Source: Hypericum androsaemum (Eukaryota > Streptophyta > Magnoliopsida > Malpighiales > Hypericaceae). Taken from it: a DNA stretch of 64,000 nucleotides. Position numbers and translations under genes: made by a program. The stretch spans positions 19,795,619-19,859,618 of the forward strand of contig OZ023182.1 of the NCBI GenBank assembly GCA_963995505.1, given 5' to 3'. Of the stretch, positions 35,755 to 47,696 are shown one piece after another (positions within the stretch are counted from its first letter, which is position 1; the number at the start of each line of letters is the position of its first letter). The notes under the pieces are model-generated. The model did no database searches. It was not told the DNA's origin and was given only the letters and a program-made list of their open reading frames with translations.

Positions 35755-37468
35755 CTATGGGAAATATTTAGCGACAATACGGCGCGCCTTGCAAAAGACC
35801 TCCAATGGCTCTACTTTTTTTTTTGGTGAGATTTAAATTGTTTCCACAATTTCGGATCTTAGACGGTCATGGGATTCGATCCTCCCACCTCATGCTTAAG
35901 GACTGACACCGTATCCATCAGACCATACATGAGTTGGTCCAATGGCTCTACTTTACGCATGCTTAGTCCTTCACTCCCATTCATGTCAACTAACTTCTCA
36001 TTCAACCTTTTCCACTCGAAGCACTGGATCAATGACCCCAGGGCCAACCCCACCATGAGTTGCACCAAGCCACCCCCCGGGCAAGATCTTCTTCCTGCTT
36101 CGAATGGTACCAGCTTACGACCGTCTACTTTGTCACCATTGTCGAACCTCTCGGGCTTGAATGTCATTGGGTTCTCCCAAATTTTTGGGTCCCTGTGGAT
36201 TGCCCATGTATTGACTAGTAGAATGGTACCACGTGGTATACTGTAGCCTCCGATGGTACAATCATTCGAGGATTGGTGCGGTACCAGAAGAGGAGCTACT
36301 GGGTACAATCGAAGAGTCTCTAAAATTATACTGTGGATGTATGGCAACTTGGAAAGATCAGATTCATCGAGTATGCGGTCTTCTCTTTGGAGTCCACTTC
36401 TCTTTTAGCTTTCTCCAAGATTTCCTGGTGGTTGACCAAATTGGATAATGCCCATTCTAACGCCCCAGCTGTTGTGTCAGTTCCAGCCATTAACATCGTC
36501 TGTGACAGAAATAGATCATTTCAAATTAACGAGATCGGAAGTACCAAGTTTTTCTGAGTATTAAGATTACCGAAATTGACTCTTACCAACATGTGTCCTT
36601 TGATTATCTCGTCGGTGTAGTAGTCAGGTTGAGATTTTTGCAAAGAAAGTAGGTGATCAATCATGGTCTCCGCTTCGCCCTCCCTCTCCTTGCCCCGGTG
36701 CTCATCTATGAATCCCTGCAGAAACGTATCGCTTCGCATGGCAATGCTCTTCATCTTCCTCTCGTACGTGTTCCCCGCAAACAGCTTCAAGAGCGGCAAG
36801 AAGTCCTCGGGATTCGTTGCCCCGGCGTACTTCAACAACTCGTCGATCAACTCCTTGAACCGGTTGGCCTCTTGCTTGTTGGACACGTCATCCCCGTAAT
36901 ACCTCTTCCCTGCGACCATTCTCATGATGTTATTGAACATCAAGTCTGTGGACAACGTCTTCATCTCTACCACAGCAAACTTTTCGCGGGAATCCCGAGC
37001 TAGCCGCGTTATAAGACGCCTGATTTCGTCCTTGCGTACACTCAGGAACATGTTGAGGCGGTGGGTAGTGAAGAGGTCGTTGGTGGTAATGCCACGCATG
37101 GTTTTCCAGTGGTTTCCGTAAGGTGAGGTGCCGACGGTGCTGTGGTTGTATTGTACAATCTGGGTCATCATCGTCTTGGGGCGGTTTGCTAGGACGACGT
37201 CGTTCTTGGTGAAGCATTCCTCCACCGCGGAGGGTGACGACACCACCACGGTCAGCTGCGACCCGAACTTGAGGGGGAAGATGGGGCCGTACGTTCGGGA
37301 GATGTCGTCGAAGACGCGTTGGATGGGGTGCTTAAGGAGGTGGAGGTGGCCCACGATGGGAAGCGACGGTGGACTCGGCGGGAGGTTTTTGGGTCCGGAG
37401 CGGTAGAACTTGAGTGCTAGAACTATGAAGAGGAGAGAGAGGGATGAATATAGTACAAAATCTTTCAT
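35755..37468 (-). pseudogene. CYP81-like P450 pseudogene 3 (4-base deletion and SINE insertion)
   Basis: Exon 1 (37468-36587, 294 codons) is fully open, starting MKDFVLYSS and keeping the hinge, C-helix WxxxR and a good donor (GTAAGAG). Exon 2 starts at about 36500 after a CACAG acceptor with the I-helix AGTDTT. About 40 codons later (near 36381) it lacks four bases that the other copies have, which shifts the frame. The downstream frame still shows ETLR, PERF and a heme motif altered to [10 protein letters not shown] (first Gly to Glu). A 120-bp SINE with a 17-bp target duplication interrupts the C-terminal codons. The promoter TATA box (37541-37550) is intact, so the locus may still be transcribed. 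Exon 1 alone looks recently functional, so inactivation was late. Confidence 0.9.
35818..35937 (-). mobile_element. tRNA-derived SINE inserted in P450 exon 2
   Basis: 120 bp flanked by TCCAATGGCTCTACTTT at 35801-35817 and 35938-35954. On the minus strand it has an A-box-like TGGTCTGATGG, a B-box-like GGATCGAATCCC about 40 bases later, and ends in a T/A run (35818-35825 on plus). These are the internal RNA polymerase III promoter and poly(A) tail of a tRNA-related SINE. It adds a false C-terminus to the P450 frame. Confidence 0.85.
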
Positions 37469-37540
37469 TGTTCATTTAAGATCTTGACCTATGGTTGGAT
37501 TGTTTTCTCTGAGAGCGGAAAAAACATCAAATGATGTGGG

Positions 37541-37550
37541 TATTTATAGA
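37541..37550 (-). promoter_or_regulatory. TATA box upstream of P450 pseudogene 3
   Basis: Minus strand reads TCTATAAATA about 75 bases upstream of the ATG at 37468, at the same place as in intact copy A. Confidence 0.5.
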
Positions 37551-37559
37551 TTGAAATAA

Positions 37560-38507
37560 AATTAAACTGTTCCCATAATTTTTTGGCAATGTTTGCTTCC
37601 ATATGTATATTGGTCAATGGTGTTTTTCTAATACATGTTTAATGTTTGTTACTATTTATTACCATGGATTGGTCAAAGAAAATATATTTTGCCTCTATCC
37701 GTTACAAGTAGTAATTACACTTTCCTTTTGCATTGTTGACCTTCTGGATTGTTTTATGCTTTTGCTCATCTTTCTAGATTTTTTTACCTATATGCTTCTC
37801 ATTGTGGTTCTGATTAGACCATTTTTGGTCTAGATTTAATTCTTTAATTTAATACTGGACCAACATTAATTGATCTTGACCTCATAGATTGCGCTGTAAG
37901 AAGGAAGTTTTATCTTTATTAATTTATCAAGGGTAATTATAATGTCACATGATTTGAACTATTAAAAAAATTAATAAATCAGTAAAATTGAAAAATGATC
38001 CATATAAAATCTGCAATAGTCCTGATAAAAAATTCTATGAATTAATGAAATGACAAAATTTTATCTGTATCAAGTAAAACATATAGTAGAAGGGATTAGA
38101 AACCAAAAGTTTAAGTCTGAAAAATAATTTAATCTCAACGAAACTTTATTAGAGTAACAGTCTTCCGATTATTTGATCGAGATTAATATTCCTCTATTAC
38201 CTATAACATGATCATGCATGATATATCCTAAATCTTTCCAGAGAAAATTGTACTTATAGTTTTACCAATTTCGTTTTCGGCTCTGATTTAAAATTGAAAA
38301 TTCAGCCTATACAATTTTCAAAAATTATTCGCATACGGTTTTGGGGAGCTACTCGGGCTACCGAAACCACATGTCTTGCCAGTTCACGCGAAACGACGTC
38401 GTTTTGTTTATCGTGTATGATGTATTATAGTGTTTAATTACCTAATCTCCCTAGTTTTTTTACAATTGTTCAGAAATGTCCTTCATCTTCGATACTTCCT
38501 CTCTCCA
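37560..38507. other. Array flank DNA, no gene
   Basis: P450 upstream flank followed by AT-rich sequence that recurs at about 55140-55560. No open frame or element boundary recognised. Confidence 0.5.
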
Positions 38508-38684
38508 ACATGTATGTGAAATGTGGCAACGCCGTTAGTGCTCGCCAGGTGATCGATGAAATACATGACAGGAATCTGGTACCATGGTCGGCTATGGTAT
38601 CCGGGTACGACCAGGTTAGGGAGCATGCTTTAGCGATTCAACTCTTCTCCAAGCTGTGTTTTGTGCCACACGAGTACTTGTTTC
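38508..38684 (+). pseudogene. PPR gene fragment 3, 5' part
   Basis: Open from 38510: MYVKCGNAVSARQVIDEI, then RNLVPWSAMVSGY and IQLFSKL. This is the i+1 / i+2 helix pattern of PLS-class pentatricopeptide repeats, which bind organelle RNA. The coding frame is cut at 38684 by copia element 2 and resumes at 44854. Best preserved of the five PPR fragments, but still only a piece of a gene. Confidence 0.75.
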
Positions 38685-39634
38685 TGTTGTTTTTAGGAGG
38701 GGTGTACTTGATTAGGATCACTTCAGTCGAGGCAAGTGTTGGACACTTTCTCCGTAAGACGAGATTGCCCCGTATATTTCAGTGCGGTACGGGCTTCGGC
38801 AATCGTCCCCAAGATACAACGACTGTTTAGGGCGTTTCCAAGAACGTTGCACACGTATCTCGAAACTTTCGGGCGAACCCTTATATACCCAGAACTTTCG
38901 GGACTCTTTTCTAGATGAAGAACGGGGGGAGAGGAGAAGACAACAATGCTAGAAGGTGCATGTGCTGCTGGGATGAGGAAATGGCAAGGGAGGCACGCCT
39001 ATTTATAGGCTGGAGGAGGCAGGGAGCCAGCCACCCCGAAGAGACGCGTCCGCTCGGCCAACAGGCTGACTGGCTGCGCTCGTGGCCCTTCGGTGGCTTC
39101 TGGATCCTTCCAGGCGCGCCAGGCTGCGCTCGCGCCCTTTCGCGGGAGATCTCGCACTCCTTCGGCCTTCTGGAAGCCTCCTGGACGTTCCAGTCCATCG
39201 TGCCTCTTCGGCGGCCAACCTGAAGGCGCTCGCAGCTCCTCGATGCTTAGGTAGCTGCGCAGCTGCCTCCGGGCCTGGGCAAAATACTTAAGGCTCCTCC
39301 AGCTCCTCGCGACGATGCGCACGTGCCAAGTGCCAAGTGCGCCACAAAGCGCCCATTGCGACCTGCGTCCAATGCGCCATGCGCACACGCACGTGCGCGT
39401 GCTCGTGCTCGTGCTCGGACGGTGCTTCGCACCGTCCTCGCAGGCAGCTAGCGGTGGGTCAGCCTTTTGGGTAGCCAATCAAGTTGAGAGGCAAGGAGGG
39501 GAATTCCTTATAAACAAGGAAATCCTCCTTGCTCTATTCAATGTGGGATTGCAACCTTCCATCTCCCTTTGGGCCTTTCCTTTGGGCCTTTCCTTTATTG
39601 GGCTTGCATTGAATTTTTCATTCAAAACCCAACA
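38685..39634 (-). repeat. 3' LTR of copia element 2
   Basis: On plus it starts TGTTGTTTTTAGG and ends ACCCAACA. Next to it, on the element strand, is the purine tract GTGGGGGAT. The GC-rich middle creates several long but meaningless open frames that are duplicated in the other LTR. Confidence 0.92.
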
Positions 39635-40178
39635 ATCCCCCACATGAATGATGATTAATGCATGCAGACTCTAATCGAAAGTTCTGACGTGTTATTATTG
39701 CATCGAGTCAGGTAGCTTGCGGCTTTGAACCTTCTCTAGTAATATGTTATCGGATTTACTCGCTGCTCGGTGAACGTGATGTCTTGAACCGTCAGCTTTT
39801 GGTGTAAACCAAGACAATAACATTTACACAATAATAACCCTAGTATATTTAGGTTATCACATTGTGTCCATTTCGGCCATGGACCGTATCTTGGATTCAT
39901 AAGTGTTTTTCCCATTTGAAGCGGCCTCACTTCACACTTACATAGGTGATCTCCTATCAGGAGTATCCTGCCATACTCCACCTTAATCAAGGTATAGGAA
40001 TCATTAAAAGCGTAATGCTTAACCTTACCACACCGCTGCAGGCTAATACCTGGGCAGCTTCTGAGAATGAGATGGGTTCCAGGTGATTAAACTGAACCCT
40101 CCATAACTTAGTTTTCTCATTGAACAAAGTTTGTGGGATCTCCACTCATCATGGTTGAGTTACCACTATGGACGTTCT
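39635..40178 (-). other. 3' non-coding region of copia element 2
   Basis: Between the RNase H stop and the polypurine tract. No open frame of note. Confidence 0.6.
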
Positions 40179-43100
40179 TTAGTGTGTGGATTTTAATCCC
40201 ATTCCCCTTACTGCGTTGTACATTTGATCTCTATTGATTCCTTTCGTAAAAGGATCAGCTAAGTTGTCCTTGGACTTTACATAATTAATGGTGATCACCC
40301 CACTAGAGATCAATTGTCTAACGGTATTATGTCTCCGACGGATATGTCGAGACTTTCCGTTGTACAATGTACTTTGTGCTCTCCCGATTGCAGACATGCT
40401 ATCACAGTGTATCAATACGGGAGGCACTGGTTTACTCCAGCACGGAATATCCTCTAGGAAGTTTCTGAGCCATTCAGCTTCTTCCCCAGCTTTATCTAGC
40501 GCTATAAACTCCGACTCCATGGTGGATCGAGCTATGCACGTTTGTTTAGAGGACTTCCAAGATACAGCTCCTCCTCCTATGGTGAATACGTATCCACTCG
40601 TAGATTTGGAGTCTTTAGTGTCTGATATCCAGTTTGCATCACTGTATCCTTCTAATACAGCTGGATATTTAGCATAATGTATGCCATGGTTTATGGTATG
40701 TTTTAAATACCGTAAAACCCTTTCCAGAGCTAGCCAGTGATCCTTTCCTGGATTACTTGTGAATCTACTAAGTTTACTAACTGAGTATGCAATATCGGGA
40801 CGAGTGCAGTTTGTTAAATACATCAAGCTCCCGATAATTTGTGCATACTTCAGTTGAGATACTGGGTCCCCTCGATTCTTGGCTAAGTGTAGATTCAAAT
40901 CTACTGGAGTCTTAACCGGAGGTTTGTCAAAAGCTTCAAATTTCTTGAGCACACTTTCCACGTAGTGGGATTGCGTCAGATAATTTCGTCAGCTTTCCTA
41001 GAAATTTTTATTCCTAGTATGACGTCTGCCTGACCCATATCTTTCATGTCAAAGTGATTCTTCAACATGTTCTTAGTTTTCACAATAACCTCTTTATTGC
41101 TTCCCATAATTAGTAAGTCATCTACGTAGAGACATACAATTACGTAAGCTTCAGTTGTGCCCTTAATGTAAACACATTTATCGCACTCATTGATCTTAAA
41201 TCCATTTGACAGCATTGTTCCGTCAAATTTCTCATGCCACTGTTTCGGCGCTTGTTTTAGCCCGTATAGTGACTTGACTAGTCGGCACACTTTATGCTCT
41301 TGTCCGGGAGCCACAAACCCTTCAGGTTGCTCCATGTATATCTCCTCTTCCAGTTCTCCATTTAGGAAAGCTGTTTTTACGTCCATTTGATGGATCTCGA
41401 GGTTATAGAGTGCTGCAACAGCTATGAGTACTCTAATCGATGTGATTCTTGTGACCGGTGAATACGTGTCAAAGAAATCATATCCCTCCTTCTGCTTGAA
41501 CCCCTTAGCTACCAATCGAGCTTTGTACTTGTCGATTGATCCATCAGCTTTGTATTTCCTTTTTAGGATCCACCTGCATCCCAAAGGTTTACAGCCCGGT
41601 GGGAGATCCACGATTTTCCACGTGTGGTTTTGCATAATGGATTCTATCTCACTATTGATAGCTTCCTTCCAGAGAGGAGCATCTGGACTGGACAATGCCT
41701 CTTGGATTGTCCTGGGTTCATCTTCTAACGCATAGGTTAGATAGTCCGGACCGAAAGATTTAGTTATCTTCGTCCGTTTACTGCGTCTAGGTTCATCATC
41801 TTTCTGATTTGACCCTTGCGTAGTCTCGTGAGCCCTTTTCTTCGGACTTGATCCTTTCTTTCCTTATTAGGAAAGCTTTCTTCAAAAAATGTTGCGTTCC
41901 TTGATTCTATGACCATTTCCGTGTTTATCTCAGGGTTTTCAGATTTATGCACCAAGAATCGATAAGCACTGCTATTTTACGCATATCCGATAAAGATGCA
42001 ATCAATGGTCTTGGGTCCTATTCGCACCTGTTTAGGCTTAGGTACTTCGACCTTTGCTAGGCACCCCCACACTTTAAGGTAACCGTAGGAAGGCTTCCTT
42101 CCTTTCCATAGTTCATATGGGGTTTTATCCCTTTTCTTGTGTGGCAATTTGTTTAGAATGTGGTTAGCTGAGAGCACAGCTTCCCCCCACATGTTCTGGG
42201 GTAAGCCCGAGCTAATCAACATAGCGTTCATCATCTCCTTAAGAGTTCGATTTTTGCGTTCAGCTACGCCATTCGATTGAGGTGAGTATGGAGCAGTCGT
42301 CTGATGAATAATGCCATGTTCTTGACAGAGTTCCTCAAACGGAGCTACATATTCTCCTCCTCGATCACTTCGGATCATTTTGATTTTCACGCTGAGTTGA
42401 TTTTCAACCTCATTCTTATATCTCTTAAAAGCATCAAGAGCTTCGTCTTTGCCCTTTAGGAGATACACGTAACAGTATCTCGTGCAATCATCGATAAACG
42501 TGATGAAGTATTTCTTCCCGCCTTTAGTTTGCACGTGTTTCATATCGCAAGTGTCCGTATGAATTAATTCTAAAGGCGTAGTACTTCTTTCCACTGAATG
42601 GAAAGGTGCTTTGGTCATTTTAGCCTCCACACATACTTCACATTTATCGGATGGGTTGAATTCTAGATTCGGTAATAAATTTAAACTTACTAACTTTCTT
42701 AGCGAGTTTAGATTTACGTGTCCTAATCTACCATGCCATAAATTAGAACACTCGGCCAAGTAAGAAGAAGCATTAACTTTATTTTCACCGTTAAAGGTGC
42801 GATGTACAGTTATTACATTCATCTTAAAGAGCCCCCTCTCTAGATAACCCTTTCCTATGAATTGACCCGCTTTGGTCAGTACAAACTTATCAGCCTCAAA
42901 TACAAGCTTAAGACCGGCTTTGCTTAACAGTGAGCCAGAAACTAAGTTCTTGCGGATGTCCGGGACATGCAGCACATCCTTGAGGGTCAGCTCCTTTCCT
43001 GAGGTCAGCTTCAGGACCACCTTTCCCAGACCAACGATTTTGGACGTTGCGGAGTTTCCCATGAACAGCTTTTGGCCGGTGATCGGGATATAGTTCGAGA

Positions 43101-43900
43101 ACATCTCCTTGTCCGAGCAGACGTGGCGGGTAGCTCCAGTGTCCACGAACCACTCTCTCGAATTGTCCACCAGGTTGGCTTCAAACACCACAGCTGACAG
43201 ATCCATCTGGGATAAGTCTTCAGCCAGGTTAGCCCTTCCTTGGTCGTCCTTCTTCGGCTGGCGACAGTCCTTAGCCATGTGTCCGGGTTTACCACAGTTG
43301 TAGCAGTCGCCCTTGATCTTTTTCTTCTTGGGCCTTTGCTCCTTCTGCTTATCCTCGGACCTCTTCCTCTTCTTGCCACCTTTTCCCTCAGCGAGGTGCA
43401 CTGTGGTCTCAGAGTTGGCCTTGCCTTGCTTGACTTCAGACTTTTGGTTGTCTTCCTCGATCCTAAGTCTCACGATCAGGTCTTCTAGGCTCATGTCCTT
43501 CCTCTTGTGCTTGAGGTAGCTCTTGAAGTCCTTCCACAGCGGGGGGAGCTTCTCGATCATCGCAGCTACTTGGAAGGACTCGCTGAGTTGCATCCCTTCG
43601 GCTTGGATCTCGTGAAGGATCAGCTGTAACTCTTGCACTTGGTCGATGACCTTCTTGGAGTCCACCATCTTGAAGTCGAGGAATCGTCCGACGATGAATT
43701 TCTTCGTCCCGGCATCCTCCGTTTTGTACTTCTTCTCGAGTGAACTCCACAGCTCTTTAGCGGACCAGGTTGAGCGTTGTCAGGTAGAACAACATCTTCT
43801 GTTGCCACCTCTTGAATTCGGTACCGTTGAACTTAGCCGGCCTTTCGGTGTGGGCAGTTCCCGGGACCGCTGGCACTGGTGCTGAGCTTGTTGATGCCAT
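40179..43900 (-). pseudogene. Copia 2 gag-pol polyprotein, broken
   Basis: Starts at ATG 43900 (MASTSSAPVPAVPG). A one-base shift near 43769 breaks gag. After that 43668-41977 is open for 563 codons: gag end, CCHC zinc knuckle [14 protein letters not shown], protease active site VDTGAT, and integrase with the H-C region and the DDE context (FIDDCTRYC, then [15 protein letters not shown]). A stop at 41977-41979 replaces a glutamine codon after FIGYA. More frame changes lie between about 41770 and 41700. RT follows (41695-40976; VDVKTAF-type motif and YVDD intact). A one-base loss at about 40975 separates RT from RNase H (40961-40179; YSDANW, MESEFIA). At least four lesions make the polyprotein non-functional although the LTRs are nearly identical. 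Confidence 0.9.
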
Positions 43901-43928
43901 CTTCAAGTACACAATCTCGTCTTACGAT

Positions 43929-44853
43929 TTTTGTTTTTAGGAGGGGTGTACTTGATTAGGATCACTTCAGTCGAGGCAAGTGTTGGACACTTTCTCCGTA
44001 AGACGAGATTGCCCCGTATATTTCAGTGCGGTACGGGCTTCGGCAATCGTCCCCAAGATACAACGACTGTTTAGGGCATTTCCAAGAACTTTCGAAACTT
44101 TCGGGCGAACCCTTATATACCCAGAACTTTCGGGACTCTTTTCTAGATGAAGAACGGGGGGAGAGGAGAAGACAACAATGCTAGAAGGTGCATGTGCTGC
44201 TGGGATGAGGAAATGGCAAGGGAGGCACGCCTATTTATAGGCTGGAGGAGGCAGGGAGCCAGCCACCCCGAAGAGACGCGTCCGCTCGGCCAACAGGCTG
44301 ACTGGCTGCGCTCGTGGCCCTTCGGTGGCTTCTGGATCCTTCCAGGCGCGCCAGGCTGCGCTCGCGCCCTTTCGCGGGAGATCTCGCACTCCTTCGGCCT
44401 TCTGGAAGCCTCCTGGACGTTCCAGTCCGTCGTGCCTCTTCGGCGGCCAACCTGAAGGCGCTCGCAGCTCCTCGACGTTTAGGTAGCTGCGCAGCTGCCT
44501 CCGGGCCCGGGCAAAATACTTAAGGCTCCTCCAGCTCCTCGCGACGATGCGCACGTGCCAAGTGCCAAGTGCGCCACAAAGCGCCCATTGCGACCTGCGT
44601 CCAATGCGCACACGCACGTGCGCGTGCGCGTGCTCGGACGGTGCTTCGCACCGTCCTCGCAGGCAGCTAGTGGTGGGTCAGCCTTTTGGGTAGCCAATCA
44701 AGTTGAGAGGAAAGGAGGAGAATTCCTTATAAACAAGGAAATCCTCCTTGCTCTATTCAATGTGGGATTGCAACCTTCCATCTCCCTTTGGGCCTTTCCT
44801 TTGGGCCTTTCCTTTATTGGGCTTGCATTGAATTTTCCATTCAAAACCCAACA
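43929..44853 (-). repeat. 5' LTR of copia element 2
   Basis: Promoter-side LTR for the minus-strand element. CTATAAATAG at 44231-44240 (minus) is a probable TATA box; the same box is at 38999-39008 in the other LTR. About 25 bp shorter than the partner, mainly from a small deletion near 44090. Confidence 0.9.
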
Positions 44854-45080
44854 GTTTCCAATCGCTACAAGCTCGCGTGCTAGTCTTAGGAACTTGATTG
44901 TTGGTGGACATGTACACACTTGGGCGTTGAAGTCTGGCTACCCGTTGGGATCTTTGTCGCGAATGCGCTCATCTCGATGTACATGGGATATGGTCTGTGC
45001 AGTGACGCTGTGAGTGTACATAGGGAGATGCTGGAACCCAATGTTGTTTCTTATAATGCTTTGATTAACGAGTTTTTGTG
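44854..45080 (+). pseudogene. PPR gene fragment 3, 3' part
   Basis: Continues the PPR frame cut at 38684. With a frameshift it reads VGGHVHTWALKSGY, then FVANALISMYMGYGLCSDAV and EMLEPNVVSYNALINEF, typical of PLS-class PPR proteins, ending at a TGA near 45080. Confidence 0.8.
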
Positions 45081-45342
45081 AGTGTTGAGATTATCGTATC
45101 TTCTTGCCAATGTGGCGATGTGTATATAGTGATTCTGACACAGGTACATATCAGGTTTTAAAGGATATGTAACCAAATAACATAAGATGTTGAATTTCGT
45201 CAGATATAATTATCAGTGTCCGAATATAATTTAGCACAAAATTTTTTGTTGAGTCATATCTAATTCATCTTAACAAATTTTACTCATTGAAATGTTATTG
45301 GAAATATGTAAAAAATTGCTTATTAAAAAAAATCATCTTAAC

Positions 45343-45487
45343 AAATGTACCCCGTATATTGCTTGGTGCCCTATCGTTACTGTAGGCGGTCTCTTGGATG
45401 CGTGGTCCGGGCTGCTAAAGGACGACCGGTTAAAGGCTGACTGGTACATACTCTTCGCGGCTACCTGTTGGAACTTAAGAGGAATAT
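45343..45487 (+). pseudogene. LINE ORF2 C-terminal relic, left half
   Basis: Encodes GLLDAWSGLLKDDRLKADWY and LFAATCWNLR, resembling the zf-RVT-adjacent region of plant LINE ORF2 (normally followed by a W-x-E-R-N-x-R-I-F motif). The matching continuation NIKMFDGRESQLENLIHSIS lies at 48190-48260 on the other side of the MULE, with a small frame change at the junction. Old relic. Confidence 0.45.
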
Positions 45488-45904
45488 AAAGATGTTGGGA
45501 TAAGTACCATTTGAATCATGTGGTTTACATGAATTTTGCGATATGATCATGAGGTTTAGAAACGACTTTTTTGGTAGTTGTGGTTTCACGTATTTTGCGT
45601 TCCCGAGCAAAAAATCAGCTCCGAACTTAGAAACGGGGCCGTTTTAAGGTTGATGTGGCATGCCACGTTAGACTTTTTTTACCGGTTGGCAACGTGAGTT
45701 GGCACGACTTAAATATCCCTTTTAATCCCTTATCTTTTTATAATTTTTCAAACTCCCCCTTTCTTCTTCTTCTTCTTCCCCTCCTCCCCTCTCTTCATCA
45801 TCTTCTTCTTCCTCCCCTCCTCCCCTCTCTCTCCCCTTCACCTTCTCCATCTTCAAACCAGCGATGTCACCCCCCTCGTCAAATCCCCAGGCGAACACAT
45901 TCCT

Positions 45905-46165
45905 AAAAACTCCCTACTCGCTCCTACCGAACCCTACCCGGCTCAATCCCATTACATTCCTAAACACCTCCCCTCCGGTGGCCTGGAAGCACATCCCAGC
46001 GCCAGTGACGTCCCTCTGCTCCATCATGTAGTTTCGAACCTCCATCTGTATCATCTCCTACACCACCGCCATAAACTCTGAGCTAAGTCCCGCCGGCCCG
46101 CCCTCCATCGCCGACACCGGAACCTAGACGACGTCGGAGAGAAGGGAGGTGTAATCCGGTGCTGG
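45905..46165 (-). pseudogene. Captured host gene fragment inside MULE family 2
   Basis: On the minus strand a continuous frame reads LPAPDYTSLLSDVV, stop, GGPAGLSSEFMAVV, stop, EMIQMEVRNYMMEQ, then GAGMCF and VFRNVMGLSRVGFG. Both stops are TAG. The combination SSEFMAVV, EMIQMEVRNYM and a C-terminal FRNxx segment resembles the end of a plant-specific uncharacterised protein family. It has no relation to transposase, so it was probably picked up as in Pack-MULEs. Family assignment is from memory of the motif and is tentative. Confidence 0.5.
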
Positions 46166-46428
46166 CAGGACTAGGGGCGGATGTGGCTTGTTTGACATGG
46201 AGACGACCTGTCGTAAGAGAGCCTCCTCTATTACCCATGGTTCGGGCAAGCTCAGGGTCCTGTTTTGCTTCACTCGTGTGAAATTATGGTTCGGCTTAGG
46301 CCTAGGGTTAGGGTTTTGGCGGTGGTGTCGTCTCTAGTGTGTGTGACATTTTTGTAGTTTGTTTTATATCAAAGCGATAATCTGGAATTATCTCTACCAA
46401 GTCAAAATTTGTGGGGTAATTAGATAAT

Positions 46429-47696
46429 GGACAAATTACTCTCACATCCCTGTACTTTGGTCAGCCTCCCCCTAGGGTCCCTGGATTTTGGAAAATGATT
46501 GTCCCGTCCCTAAGTTTTGATGATAATAGACTCTCGGGTCCCTGGTGTCAGAATATTCTATATTCTCCGGTGATTCCCCACTTAAAAAGACTAAAATATC
46601 CCTTGCACTTAAAAAATAAAAAACAAAACTTCATTTTCAACCTTTTTTTGAAACTTCATCTTCAACCTTTGAAAATAAAAAAGAACACTCTAACCTAACC
46701 CAAAAAACCATCCAACTAAATCTTACTAATCAACCAGAATAACAACAAAAACTAACCACCCACTAATCCCAGGAAATAAACAAATCCCCAAATCAACAAC
46801 TTCAACCTTGTTTCCTTCGACCTTTAAATTTCCAAACAATAACTTCATCAACCTTCAAATCTCAAACAACAATTTCATCTCCTTCAATCTTCAAATCTCC
46901 CAACAACAACCTCATCTATTTCAACCTCCTTCAAGCTTGGTCATCTCGGTGGCTCCGACATCTACCATCGTGATTAGTTTCCAGCACGGCTGCACCGTCG
47001 AGATCTTCAACAATTTTGAGCTCCTCTTGGACGACCCCACCCACTCCCTCGATCGTAGCTTCCTCTTGGAGATCTCCAAATCAAAGTCGGAGGGGAATTG
47101 GGAGGAGATGGACTCGAGCATGAGTTCCAGATGGGAGGAGATGGACTCGAGCATGAGTTCTACATGTCCGCTCGCCGTCGTCGGTTGGTGAGAACCCTTT
47201 AGCCGTTGCCATCGTCGGTTGGTTTCTTAAATTTGCTAGAAATCCATCACAATCGATGGGGTGAGGAAGATGACCAATGTCACAATTTGAAGGAATTAGG
47301 GTTGGAAGGGTGAAATTTGGGGGAAATTGGGAAGGATGGGTGGGGAAGATATCCTTCGTTGGTGTTTGGATGGTTTTCTGGGTTTAATTTGGTTTTCTAG
47401 GAAATTAGGGTTTTTTATTGGGCAAATTATTGGATGGAAAGAGAAGTGGGAGGTAGAAGATGAAGTGGGAGGGAGAAGGTAAAGGGATGGAAAGAGATTT
47501 TTATTTTATTTTTTAAGTACAAGGGGCATTTTGGTCATTTCAAGTAGGGTTTCGCCGGAGAATATGGAATATTCTGGCTCCAGGGACCCGAGAGTCTATT
47601 ATCATCAAGACTTAGGGACGAGACAATCATTTTCCAAAATCCAGGGACCCTAGGGGGAGACTGACCAAAGTACAGGGATGTGAGGGTAATTTGCCC
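46429..47696. mobile_element. Non-autonomous Mutator-like element, family 1, copy b (nested)
   Basis: TIRs of about 190 bp starting GGACAAATTACTCTCACATC, with the 9-bp duplication TTAGATAAT (46420-46428 and 47697-47705). The TIRs are close to those at 2896-4449, but the interiors are unrelated, as is typical of MULE families that acquire different fillers. The interior has an open frame at 46808-47191 (plus, unrecognised) with a 33-bp tandem repeat near 47099-47164. It inserted into the family-2 MULE after that one had landed. Confidence 0.92.

Larger units (their letters stand above)
38685..44853 (-). mobile_element. Ty1/copia LTR retrotransposon 2, young but defective
   Basis: 6.2 kb on the minus strand. 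LTRs at 38685-39634 and 43929-44853 differ by roughly ten substitutions and a few small indels over 0.9 kb. Flanked by the 5-bp duplication GTTTC (38680-38684 and 44854-44858). The polymerase order (protease, integrase, RT, RNase H) is copia, resembling the Tnt1/Tork group. It split a PPR fragment. Only 28 bases separate the 5' LTR from the gag ATG, and I could not recognise a tRNA primer site there. The coding region carries frameshifts and a stop, so this copy is not autonomous. Confidence 0.95.

Noticed and set aside
35818..35937. Possible tRNA gene
   Set aside because: A and B boxes are present but no cloverleaf can be formed, and a target duplication and A-tail show it is a SINE.
38911..39478. 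Several long open frames in both LTRs of copia 2
   Set aside because: They recur at 44147-44617, lie in the GC-rich LTR in different frames and strands, and have no known domain.
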